Below, piece after piece: positions 1 to 5,389 of a stretch of DNA of 5,402 nt (positions are counted from its first letter, which is position 1; each line of letters starts with the position of its first letter). Position numbers and translations under genes: made by a program. Below the pieces are notes generated by a model. It was given only the letters and a program-made list of their open reading frames with translations, searched no databases and was not told the DNA's origin. Source of the DNA: Spirochaetaceae bacterium (GTDB taxonomy: Bacteria; Spirochaetota; Spirochaetia; Treponematales; Breznakiellaceae); assembly GCA_031288215.1 (NCBI GenBank), contig JAITRV010000249.1, positions 1-5,402 on the forward strand. Direction: 5' to 3'.

Positions 1-247
1 TTTACTTTTTTACGCGCCAGGCTGAATGCCTGCCGGCTCATATGGACCGCTTCTTTCAGTTTCGGGAAGAAGCGTTCAAGGGCGTTTTGAGAGCTTTCCT
101 TCACCATGCTGAGCATGAACCATATTCATTTTTTGAAAGGCATTTTACGATTCCGGGTGAAATCCCGTGTTCGTTTCTTCGAGGGGTTTTCATATTCCGC
201 TTGTTCTAACAGGCTTCTGATTTTCTCAATACAAGTTTTTTTCCCAT
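1..247 (-). pseudogene. IS4-type transposase, N-terminal fragment, broken and cut by the window edge
   Basis: Reading the minus strand down from 245 in one frame gives a transposase-like N-terminus. It contains EKIRSLLEQAEYENPSKK, then RDFTRNRKMPFKK, an in-frame TGA at 126-128, then IWFMLSMVKESSQNALERFF and VHMSRQAFSLARKK to the window edge. The 'FTR.RK.PF' and 'SSQNALERFF' wording is what I recall from the N-terminal region of IS4-family DDE transposases. The catalytic DDE part would lie beyond position 1. The only well-placed start is ATG at 245-247, with a strong ribosome binding site, but it is one frame off. It would read into the transposase frame if the A-run at 236-242 had eight bases instead of seven. 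As it stands that ATG gives a 13-codon peptide. A one-base deletion plus a nonsense change is the simplest reading. Transcriptional slippage on the A-run could restore the first frame but not remove the TGA. Family assignment is from memory of motifs. Confidence 0.68.
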
Positions 248-251
248 GTTA

Positions 252-260
252 CCCCTCCCT
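252..260 (-). promoter_or_regulatory. Strong ribosome binding site of the broken transposase
   Basis: The minus strand reads AGGGAGGGG followed by TAAC and then ATG (245-247). This is a near-ideal Shine-Dalgarno sequence at short spacing. It marks 247 as the original start even though the present reading frame from that ATG closes after 13 codons. Confidence 0.6.
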
Positions 261-313
261 ATTTTGGTTTATCACCGCTTTTGGAGGCTGTCTATCCCTT
301 AACTTGTTGACAG

Positions 314-401
314 TGGGAGGGACCAGGGTCCTCCGTCACCCCCCTCAGCGGGGCTCTGCCCCGCAACGCCCCGCCGGGAGGCCCAAGGCCCCCCGGACCC
401 C
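314..401. repeat. GC-rich hairpin cluster, candidate dispersed palindromic element
   Basis: Three hairpins follow one another. First, GGACC-AG-GGTCC at 320-331. Second, GCGGGGC-TCT-GCCCCGC at 348-364, a perfect 7-bp stem with a 3-nt loop. Third, a stem at 374-396 with CCGGG.GGCC pairing to GGCC.CCCGG around a CAA loop, ten positions with a single A/C mismatch. The strand is strongly cytosine-biased (long C-runs at 340-344 and 398-403). No believable gene lies here. The stretch sits downstream of the AraC-family gene and next to the IS remnant, so it may act as a rho-independent-like barrier, a REP-type repeat, or both. There is no T-run after any stem, so a classical terminator is not shown. 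Whether copies exist elsewhere in the genome cannot be seen from this window. Confidence 0.5.
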
Positions 402-478
402 CCATTAACCCGCATTTTCTTTGCTGACTGCCTGCCGGCAGCCTGCCGCGCTTCGCGCATAAAGGGAGGCGGTTCCGC
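402..478. other. Intergenic spacer with minor palindromes
   Basis: This links the hairpin cluster to the 3' end of the AraC-family gene. It holds a perfect 10-bp palindrome CTGCCGGCAG (432-441), a GCGC-TTC-GCGC stem (448-458) and GCGGTTCCGC (469-478), which directly follows the regulator's stop codon. None has a T-run on the minus strand, so I do not call a terminator. I see no gene here. Confidence 0.35.
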
Positions 479-1318
479 TTACTTCCATCCGGCAAGACTG
501 AGCGCGGCGGTTCTTTTACCCGGCGCCGAAGGTATGGAGCCGTAAAAGGCTTTATAGGCCCGGTAGAAGTTTGAATAATCATTAAACCCCGCGTTATAGG
601 CGGCTTCCTGCGCGTCGGCGCCTTCCAAAATTTCCTGCCGGGCCACGCCCAGGCGTTTTGTCCTGATATAATGATTAACCGTGGTTCCCGTGGTCTGCCG
701 AAACAGGAGGTTCAGATAGTTCTTGCTGATATTGAAGCGGGCGGCGATATCATCCAGGGAAAGCTCTTCCCGCAGGTGTTCTCCCAGGTATGTAAGCACC
801 CCCAGAATACGTTTGTCACCGGACACCGGCTCCCTGGTATACTTCGAATGCAGCATGGTTATTTCCGAAAGCAGGGAGATCAGCCGGCTTTTCAGGGCGA
901 TTTTTTGAAGGGGCCCTTCCATATCTTTACATTCCACCAGGGCCGTCATGTAAAAATTGATATTTCGTGAAGACGTATTGGGAAAAAACTGAGACCCCGT
1001 ACTAAAGAGTTTCAGAAAGAGGGATTGTTCGGCCGTCTCAAATAATTCCGGCATAAAGAGGACGGAGACCCGGTGGTACCGCCGGGTCGTCAGGGGTTTC
1101 CAGCCGTGAAAATTGTTCGGCGGCGTAAGAAACAGGCTTTCGGACAGGAGCGGGTACTTGTAGCCTTCCAGATAGAATTCCACCTCCCCGCTAAAAACAT
1201 AGATAATCTCATATTCCGCATGGACATGGGAACGAAAATCAACGCCGGGCCCCCCGTCGCTTCTATTATCCCACACATCCAGGCCGTCCAGATGGATGAT
1301 GTTATTCTTATTCTCCAT
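479..1318 (-). CDS. AraC-family transcriptional regulator, probable activator of uxaBA
   Basis: The protein is 279 residues long and has two parts. Residues about 1-100 form a cupin-like sensor half, with HVHAEYEIIYVFSGEVEFYL (31-50) matching the H.H..YEI.YV..G pattern of AraC sensor domains. Residues about 170-265 form the double helix-turn-helix: LSLDDIAARFNISKNYLNLL (187-206), then AAYNAGFNDYSNFYRAYKAF (239-258), the hallmark second helix pair. The length is normal for the family. I chose ATG at 1316-1318 because sensor homology starts just after it. A TTG at 1375 would add 19 residues without family likeness and would run across the presumed operator. Neither start has a good ribosome binding site. 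The gene is divergent from uxaB, 87 bp away, which suggests it controls uxaBA and perhaps itself. The inducer is not shown; a hexuronate or an intermediate such as tagaturonate is an inference. Enterobacterial hexuronate genes use GntR-type ExuR/UxuR, so this is a different regulatory solution. Confidence 0.93.
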   Translation of the reverse strand: MENKNNIIHLDGLDVWDNRSDGGPGVDFRSHVHAEYEIIYVFSGEVEFYLEGYKYPLLSESLFLTPPNNFHGWKPLTTRRYHRVSVLFMPELFETAEQSLFLKLFSTGSQFFPNTSSRNINFYMTALVECKDMEGPLQKIALKSRLISLLSEITMLHSKYTREPVSGDKRILGVLTYLGEHLREELSLDDIAARFNISKNYLNLLFRQTTGTTVNHYIRTKRLGVARQEILEGADAQEAAYNAGFNDYSNFYRAYKAFYGSIPSAPGKRTAALSLAGWK

Positions 1319-1349
1319 ACCTGAAAGAGTAATCGGAGATGGTGATTTT

Positions 1350-1381
1350 TGCAATGTTTCTGATGATTCCTGCAATGGTTT
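1350..1381 (+). promoter_or_regulatory. Candidate AraC-type operator: two direct repeats 21 bp apart
   Basis: TGCAATGtTT (1350-1359) recurs as TGCAATGgTT (1371-1380), same orientation, start-to-start distance 21 bp, two helical turns. That is the geometry of half-sites bound by AraC-family dimers, as at araI. The second copy touches the expected -35 position of the uxaB promoter, fitting an activator that contacts RNA polymerase. On the minus strand each copy contains TTGCA, which could double as a weak -35 for the regulator gene and so allow autoregulation. The repeats are seen directly; the binding protein is inferred from the divergent neighbour. Confidence 0.6.
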
Positions 1382-1396
1382 TTACGGTAAGATAAT
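1367..1396 (+). promoter_or_regulatory. Candidate uxaB promoter with weak -35
   Basis: GATAAT at 1391-1396 matches the -10 consensus in five of six positions. The matching -35 window, 17-18 bp upstream (about 1367-1373, TTCCTGC), is poor. A good -10 with a bad -35 overlapped by an operator half-site is typical of an activator-dependent promoter. Transcription would start near 1403, leaving almost no leader before the ATG at 1406. Either the mRNA is essentially leaderless or the real promoter lies further upstream. Confidence 0.4.
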
Positions 1397-1405
1397 GCTG
1401 AAATA

Positions 1406-2917
1406 ATGAGTATGAAGAATATAATTGAAAAGCTGAGTCCGGTTCCCCGGCCGGAGAAGGTGCTTCAATTCGGGGAAGGAAATTTTTTGCGGGCCTTTGT
1501 GGACTGGCAGATCGACATCGCCAACGAAAAAACAGACTTTAACGGAAATGTGGTACTGGTTCAGCCCCTGGAACAGGGCATGGGGGACGCGATAAACGCC
1601 CAAAAGGGGCTTTATACCACCCTGTTACGGGGAATCCGCAAGGGGAAAACCGTTGAGGAATTCCGGCCGGTTACATCGATCAGCCGCTGCCTGAACCCCT
1701 ATACCCACTATGAGGAGTATCTGCGCTGCGCGGAAAACCCGGATCTTCGTTTTGTCGTCTCCAATACCACCGAAGCGGGTATCGCCTATCACGCCGAAGA
1801 CCGGCTCTCCGACAGGCCCCCCCGTTCCTTTCCCGGCAAGGTAACGGCTTTTCTGTTCCGCCGTTTTGAACATTTTAAGGGGGATCCCGCAAAGGCGCTG
1901 GTCTTTATCCCCTGTGAATTAATCGACAAAAACGGCGACAAACTGAAAGAAATCGTTGAAACCTACGCGCGGGAATGGAATCTGGGAGGGGCCTTTCTTG
2001 CGTGGCTTGGTTCCTGTGATTTTTGCAACAGCCTGGTCGACCGGATTGTACCGGGCTATCCCCGGGAAGAGGCCGGCGCCCTCTGCGAAAAGCTCGGTTA
2101 CGAGGACCCGCTCCTGGTGGCGGCGGAGCTTTTTCACCTCTGGGTGATTGAAGGCGCAAAGGATCACCGCGCGGAACTCCCCCTGGCGGAGGCGGGGCTC
2201 AACGTGATATGGACCGCCGACATGAGTTTCTACCGGACCCGGAAGGTGCGGATTCTCAACGGCGCCCATACGTCCGGCGTTCTTGCGGCATACCTGTACG
2301 GCCTTGATACGGTGGAACAGTGCATCCGTGATCCCCTGATAAACAAAATGATGAAAAAAGCCGTTTTCGAGGAAATTATTCCTTCGATGGAAGGCGGTGC
2401 CGCGGAAGGCGGCCTCGCGGAAGGCGGCCCCGCCTCACTGACCGAATACGCGAATGACGTGTTTGAGCGTTTCGCCAATCCCTACATCAAACATCTGCTC
2501 CTTTCGATATCCCTCAATTCGGTATCGAAATTCAAGACCCGGGTGCTTCCCTCGCTGCTCGATCGTCTGGTCAAAACAGGAAAACCGCCGGAGGTTCTCA
2601 GCTTCTCCCTGGCGGCGCTTATCGCCTTTTATAACGGGACGAACCCCGCGGGCCGCATGTTAACCGGCAGCAGAAACGGCGTCCCCTATCCGATTCAGGA
2701 TGACGAGGGTATAGTGAAACGGTTTGCCGCCCTCTACGCCGAAACGGCGGGCAGCGAAACGGAAAAGGCGCGGAGGATCACCCGGGCGGTGCTGGGTTCC
2801 GTTGACTGGTGGGGGGAGGATCTGTCGGCCTACGGGGGGCTTGAAGACGCCGTCGGCGCCGATCTTGCGGCGATCCGGCGTTCCGGCATAAAAAGCGTTA
2901 TCGAAGGACTTGTGTAA
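1406..2917 (+). CDS. uxaB: Tagaturonate reductase (altronate oxidoreductase)
   Basis: UxaB reduces D-tagaturonate to D-altronate with NADH in cytoplasmic galacturonate breakdown. The 503-residue protein aligns by eye with E. coli UxaB (about 483) over its whole length. The N-terminal Rossmann half opens with VLQFGEGNFLRAFVDWQID (19-37) and includes VSNTTEAGIAYHA (118-130) and FIPCELIDKNGDKL (167-180). The C-terminal half carries the polyol-dehydrogenase catalytic signature RKVRILNGAHTSG (279-291). Lys280, Asn285 and His288 have the same +5/+8 spacing as the catalytic Lys/Asn/His of long-chain mannitol dehydrogenases. ANPYIKHLLLSISLNSVSKFKTRVLPSL is present at 357-384. The start is ATG 1406, with a second ATG two codons on (1412). 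Neither has a clear ribosome binding site. Residues about 328-343 are an Ala/Gly/Glu insertion from a 15-bp triplication that E. coli lacks. It is the first gene of a two-gene operon with uxaA. Related UxuB/mannitol dehydrogenases are the alternative, but the uxaA partner and the motifs favour UxaB. Confidence 0.94.
   Translation: MSMKNIIEKLSPVPRPEKVLQFGEGNFLRAFVDWQIDIANEKTDFNGNVVLVQPLEQGMGDAINAQKGLYTTLLRGIRKGKTVEEFRPVTSISRCLNPYTHYEEYLRCAENPDLRFVVSNTTEAGIAYHAEDRLSDRPPRSFPGKVTAFLFRRFEHFKGDPAKALVFIPCELIDKNGDKLKEIVETYAREWNLGGAFLAWLGSCDFCNSLVDRIVPGYPREEAGALCEKLGYEDPLLVAAELFHLWVIEGAKDHRAELPLAEAGLNVIWTADMSFYRTRKVRILNGAHTSGVLAAYLYGLDTVEQCIRDPLINKMMKKAVFEEIIPSMEGGAAEGGLAEGGPASLTEYANDVFERFANPYIKHLLLSISLNSVSKFKTRVLPSLLDRLVKTGKPPEVLSFSLAALIAFYNGTNPAGRMLTGSRNGVPYPIQDDEGIVKRFAALYAETAGSETEKARRITRAVLGSVDWWGEDLSAYGGLEDAVGADLAAIRRSGIKSVIEGLV
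2390..2434 (+). repeat. Three tandem 15-bp units inside uxaB
   Basis: Units begin at 2390, 2405 and 2420: gaaggcggtgccgcg, gaaggcggcctcgcg, gaaggcggccccgcc. Each differs from the next by two or three bases. They encode EGGAA, EGGLA and EGGPA (residues 329-343). Because the unit is five codons, gain or loss of a copy keeps the frame. The segment falls between IIPSM and the SLTEYANDVFERFANPYIKH helix, where E. coli UxaB has about ten fewer residues. It is therefore probably a surface loop expanded by replication slippage. Confidence 0.85.
2903..2908 (+). promoter_or_regulatory. Possible uxaA ribosome binding site inside the uxaB 3' end
   Basis: GAAGGA lies 12 nt before the uxaA ATG (2921), within the last codons of uxaB. 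The spacing is long. A second purine patch, AAGG (2916-2919), is too close to the ATG to work well. With only 3 nt between the uxaB stop and the uxaA start, translation of uxaA is probably coupled to that of uxaB. Confidence 0.4.
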
Positions 2918-2920
2918 GGT

Positions 2921-4441
2921 ATGGGAACAGCGGGGCAGATAATCAGGATTCACGAGCGCGATAATGTGGCGGTGGCGATTCCTTTGTTGAAAAAGGGGAC
3001 AAGCCTGGCCGCTCCGGCGGGGGGGGCTTCGTTCACCGCGGAAGACGAGATTCCCCCGGGGCATAAGATCGCCCTGGAGGATATTGAGGCGGGGGATCGG
3101 ATCATCAAATACGGCCTTCCCATCGGCGCCGCCACGGTCCGGATAAAAAAGGGCGCCCATGTGCATACCCATAACGTACGGACCCTGCTTTCTGAGACGC
3201 CGGAATACCGCTACCCCGCGGCGGATCGGGGGGAGGATCGCGGCCGGCCGGGGGACATCCCTGAAATCAACCTGTTCCGGCGCAGGGACGGGCGTATCGG
3301 CATCCGCAACGAAATCTGGATCATTCCCACCGTCGGCTGCGTCAATAAAACCGCGGAAACCCTGGCCCGGTGGGCGGATCGGGAGTACGGCGGCAGCGCG
3401 GTTGACGGGGTATACGCCTGGACCCATCCCTACGGCTGTTCGCAGATGGGCGGCGATCATGAGACAACCAAGACCATCCTTGCGGACCTCGCCGCGCACC
3501 CCAATGCCGCCGCGGTACTGATACTGTCCTTGGGATGCGAAAACAATACCCTTGAGGGCTTTAAGGCGGCCCTGGGCGAATATGCCGAAGATACGGAACG
3601 CATGGCCTTCCTGGTTACCCAGGAATGTGAAGACGAAATCGCCCGCGGCAAGGAACTGATCGCCGCCCTGGCCGGTTATGCGGGAAGGGCCCGGCGGGAA
3701 CCGGTAAAACTGTCGGAACTCATGGTCGGCCTCAAGTGCGGCGGTTCCGACGGCTTTTCCGGCATCACCGCCAATGCCCTGGCGGGCCGCCTCTGCGATA
3801 CCCTGTGCGGCATGGGCGCTTCCGCCATCCTGACCGAAGTGCCGGAAATGTTCGGCGCGGAACAGACGCTGATGGATCGCTGCGAAACCAGGGAACTCTT
3901 TGACAAGACCGTTTCCCTCATCACCACCTTTAAGGACTATTACCGGGCCCACAACCAGGTGGTGTACGAAAATCCGTCGCCGGGAAACAAAGCCGGCGGC
4001 ATCACCACCCTGGAGGATAAATCCTGCGGCTGCGTTCAGAAAGGGGGCGCCGCGCCGGTGCGGGGGGTCTACCGTTACGGTGAACGGATAATCCCCGGCA
4101 GGGGCGGGCTGCTGCTGTTGGAAGGGCCGGGCAACGACCTGGTATCCACCACGGCCATGACCGCCGCGGGGGCGCACCTCATCCTCTTTACCACCGGCCG
4201 GGGAACGCCGGTGGGCGCGCCGGTTCCGACCATTAAAATCGCAAGCAACTCCGCCCTGGCGCGGAAAAAGGCAAACTGGATCGATTTTGACGCGGGGGTC
4301 CTTTTTGAAACCGGCATGGAAGCCTTGTGTTCAGGACTGTTGGACTTCATTATCGATGTCGCGGAGGGACGCACAAAAGTGCGCAACGAGATCAACGGGT
4401 ATCGTGAAATCGCGATCTTTAAGACCGGCGTAACGCTCTAA
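2921..4441 (+). CDS. uxaA: Altronate dehydratase
   Basis: UxaA dehydrates D-altronate to 2-keto-3-deoxy-D-gluconate, the step after UxaB; the E. coli enzyme is iron-dependent. The protein has 506 residues against about 495 in E. coli and aligns end to end by eye. Residues about 5-92 form the SAF-type N-terminal domain, with GHKIALEDIEAGDRIIKYGLPIG (47-69) and the histidine cluster HVHTHN (80-85). The large dehydratase part (about 115-506) has GIRNEIWIIPTVGCVN (127-142), HPYGCSQMGGDH (169-180), LGCENN (204-209), GLKCGGSDGFSGITAN (270-285), TEVPEMFGAEQ (305-315), NPSPGNKAGGITTLEDKS (351-368) and the terminal IAIFKTGVTL. The conserved His and Cys residues are candidate metal ligands, but which ones bind metal is not shown here. 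Galactarate dehydratase (GarD) is a relative. The uxaB partner and the two-domain SAF-plus-dehydratase layout support UxaA. It starts 3 nt after uxaB and its stop codon overlaps the convergent downstream gene. Confidence 0.96.
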   Translation: MGTAGQIIRIHERDNVAVAIPLLKKGTSLAAPAGGASFTAEDEIPPGHKIALEDIEAGDRIIKYGLPIGAATVRIKKGAHVHTHNVRTLLSETPEYRYPAADRGEDRGRPGDIPEINLFRRRDGRIGIRNEIWIIPTVGCVNKTAETLARWADREYGGSAVDGVYAWTHPYGCSQMGGDHETTKTILADLAAHPNAAAVLILSLGCENNTLEGFKAALGEYAEDTERMAFLVTQECEDEIARGKELIAALAGYAGRARREPVKLSELMVGLKCGGSDGFSGITANALAGRLCDTLCGMGASAILTEVPEMFGAEQTLMDRCETRELFDKTVSLITTFKDYYRAHNQVVYENPSPGNKAGGITTLEDKSCGCVQKGGAAPVRGVYRYGERIIPGRGGLLLLEGPGNDLVSTTAMTAAGAHLILFTTGRGTPVGAPVPTIKIASNSALARKKANWIDFDAGVLFETGMEALCSGLLDFIIDVAEGRTKVRNEINGYREIAIFKTGVTL

Positions 4442-5229
4442 TCCCCTTCCAGGGCTTCTTCCACTTCCTGGAGCCGCTTTGAAAGGGCCGCGATGGTCCG
4501 TTCCAGCCGGAGCTTCTCCCGTTCCAGCTTGTCCCGGGGATCCTCCTGGGGGGGCGGGCGGCGGGCGGCGATCTTCACCGTGTCGGGGCTCTTCCCCGCC
4601 TTGAGGGAGGCTTCCGCGGCGGTACGAAGGCCCTCATTGGGGATTCCCGCCAGGAAGCGCATATTGTCCGCCCCCACCGAGGGGTCCAGGTCGTAGCGGT
4701 ACATCTTGATGGACAGGTTGGCCGCGGTCCGGGGGATGCGGAGGACCCGGTCCAGGTAGTCCTCGAAGCGCCCCCCGACGGCAAGGCAGAGTTCGTGGGC
4801 CCGCAGGAGTTCCCGCCCCAGTTCCTTGACCATGCTGCCGTTTTCGTAGAGGTAGCGCTTCCTGATGTGGGCGGTGAGGCTGCTCAGTTCCGGGGACCGG
4901 TCAAAGACGTTCCGGTAGATTCCCCGCGCTTCGGCCTTTTCCAGGAGGGCATGAAAAATGGCCCAGAATTCCGCGGTATGGGCCCGGCTGGAGAGGCGGC
5001 CCCCCTGGGAACAGGCGTGGAGGTGGTGGGCGTATTCGTGGATGGCCGTGTAGAGGAGGAGGTTGTCGTCGTCCCCCTGAAAATTCCGGTTGTGGATGAT
5101 GATTTCCCGGGTCTCGCATTTGTAGAGGCCGTTGACCTTCTTGCTCCGCTTCCCGGAGAAGATAAGGGTAAACTCCTGGGGGGCGTCCTCAAGGGAGAGG
5201 AGGGTCTCTTTGACCTGATCCTGGTTCAT
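4438..5229 (-). CDS. SprT/YgjP-like zincin with C-terminal coiled coil, function unknown
   Basis: The protein has 263 residues from ATG 5227-5229. I cannot name a characterised orthologue. Residues 60-75 hold LLYTAIHEYAHHLHA-type sequence with the zinc-protease motif HEYAH (His64, Glu65, His68). Further on, RAHTAEFWAIFHALLEKA (82-99) supplies a likely third ligand, His84, in an H-T/S-x-x-F-W setting like the HSxxFW motif of YgjP/DUF45 and SprT-like minigluzincins. The segment before it (GLYKCETREIIIHNRNF, 34-50) resembles the beta-strand lead-in of those folds. The middle (about 105-220) is helical-looking and unfamiliar. Residues about 231-262 are charged heptads (LEREKLRLERTIAALSKRLQ) predicted to form a coiled coil. 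There is no signal peptide or membrane segment, so it should be cytoplasmic. An upstream in-frame ATG at 5298 would add 23 residues rich in Pro/Gly/Ala. I reject it because a good promoter -10 lies inside that extension and it has no ribosome binding site. There is no evident tie to uxaBA. Confidence 0.82.
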   Translation of the reverse strand: MNQDQVKETLLSLEDAPQEFTLIFSGKRSKKVNGLYKCETREIIIHNRNFQGDDDNLLLYTAIHEYAHHLHACSQGGRLSSRAHTAEFWAIFHALLEKAEARGIYRNVFDRSPELSSLTAHIRKRYLYENGSMVKELGRELLRAHELCLAVGGRFEDYLDRVLRIPRTAANLSIKMYRYDLDPSVGADNMRFLAGIPNEGLRTAAEASLKAGKSPDTVKIAARRPPPQEDPRDKLEREKLRLERTIAALSKRLQEVEEALEGD

Positions 5230-5235
5230 GGGGGG

Positions 5236-5264
5236 ATTGTACCCCAAAGCCCCGGATGTTTCTA
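5236..5264 (-). promoter_or_regulatory. Sigma-70-like promoter predicted to give a leaderless mRNA
   Basis: On the minus strand TAGAAA (5264-5259, four of six to TTGACA) is followed by exactly 17 bp and then TACAAT (5241-5236, five of six to TATAAT). Six C residues separate the -10 from ATG 5229, so a standard start site falls on or next to the A of that ATG. No Shine-Dalgarno sequence is present, in agreement with a leaderless message. GGGG and CCCC flank the -10 as a short inverted repeat. Confidence 0.55.
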
Positions 5265-5296
5265 CCTCCGCGGGAGCTTCTCCCCGGGAAGGCGGC

Positions 5297-5389
5297 ATGA
5301 GTACCGCGGCTTACGGGGGCGGCGGCGCCCTCCGGTCGGATATATTTCCGGGCCTTGAAATTCCCCTGGAAACGGTTTTCGCGGAATAA
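5297..5389 (+). CDS. Doubtful 30-residue ORF divergent from the zincin gene
   Basis: ATG 5297 is preceded by GGGAAGG (5286-5292), a fair ribosome binding site at short spacing. The ORF encodes MSTAAYGGGGALRSDIFPGL and ten more residues, ending ETVFAE. The second half looks more protein-like than the Gly-rich first half. The frame is open back to an ATG at 5228 (53 residues), but that start has no ribosome binding site. I recognise no family. It could be a small gene, a decayed gene start, or chance in GC-rich DNA. The remaining bases to the window end (5390-5402) show nothing. Confidence 0.18.
   Translation: MSTAAYGGGGALRSDIFPGLEIPLETVFAE

Larger units (their letters stand above)
1..313 (-). 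mobile_element. Partial insertion sequence, IS4-type, left part only
   Basis: The transposase remnant and its upstream leader lie in DNA clearly richer in A and T than the stretch that follows. Base composition changes abruptly near 313, where hairpin-forming GC-rich DNA begins. The stretch at 289-313, read on the minus strand, begins CTGTCAACAAGTTAAGGGAT, and could be the terminal inverted repeat of the element. The other end is outside the window, so neither the inverted repeat nor a target-site duplication can be confirmed. The boundary is an inference from composition and distance to the start codon. Confidence 0.42.

Noticed and set aside
306..313. TTGACA on the plus strand (307-312) as a promoter -35
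   Set aside because: No -10-like sequence at the right distance in the GC-rich DNA that follows and no gene downstream on that strand. It may simply be part of the IS end.
106..408. A 100-codon plus-strand frame across the IS remnant and the hairpin cluster
   Set aside because: It spans a composition break and hairpin DNA, has no family likeness, and runs opposite the recognised transposase fragment.
469..478. GCGGTTCCGC right after the regulator stop as a terminator
   Set aside because: A 4-bp stem without a T-run on the transcribed strand is too weak to call.
1319..1375. TTG start at 1375 extending the AraC-family regulator by 19 residues
   Set aside because: No ribosome binding site, the added residues lack family likeness, and they would cover the direct-repeat operator. 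ATG 1318 fits the usual domain start.
2390..2434. Phase-variable switch at the uxaB tandem repeat
   Set aside because: The unit is 15 bp, so copy-number change cannot shift the reading frame. Only loop length would vary.
2660..4177. A 505-codon open frame on the minus strand opposite uxaB/uxaA
   Set aside because: Antisense shadow. It lies opposite well-conserved uxaB and uxaA sequence, its translation is Gly/Arg/Pro/Phe-rich with no recognisable domain, and GC-rich codon use in the real genes removes stops on the other strand.
5230..5298. ATG at 5298 as start of the zincin-like protein
   Set aside because: The extension is Pro/Gly/Ala-rich, has no ribosome binding site, and contains the best promoter of the gene.
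4795..5358. A 187-codon plus-strand frame opposite the zincin gene
   Set aside because: Low-complexity Val/Gly/Pro/Glu-rich translation on the reverse of a gene with clear HEYAH and HTAEFW motifs; treated as a shadow.
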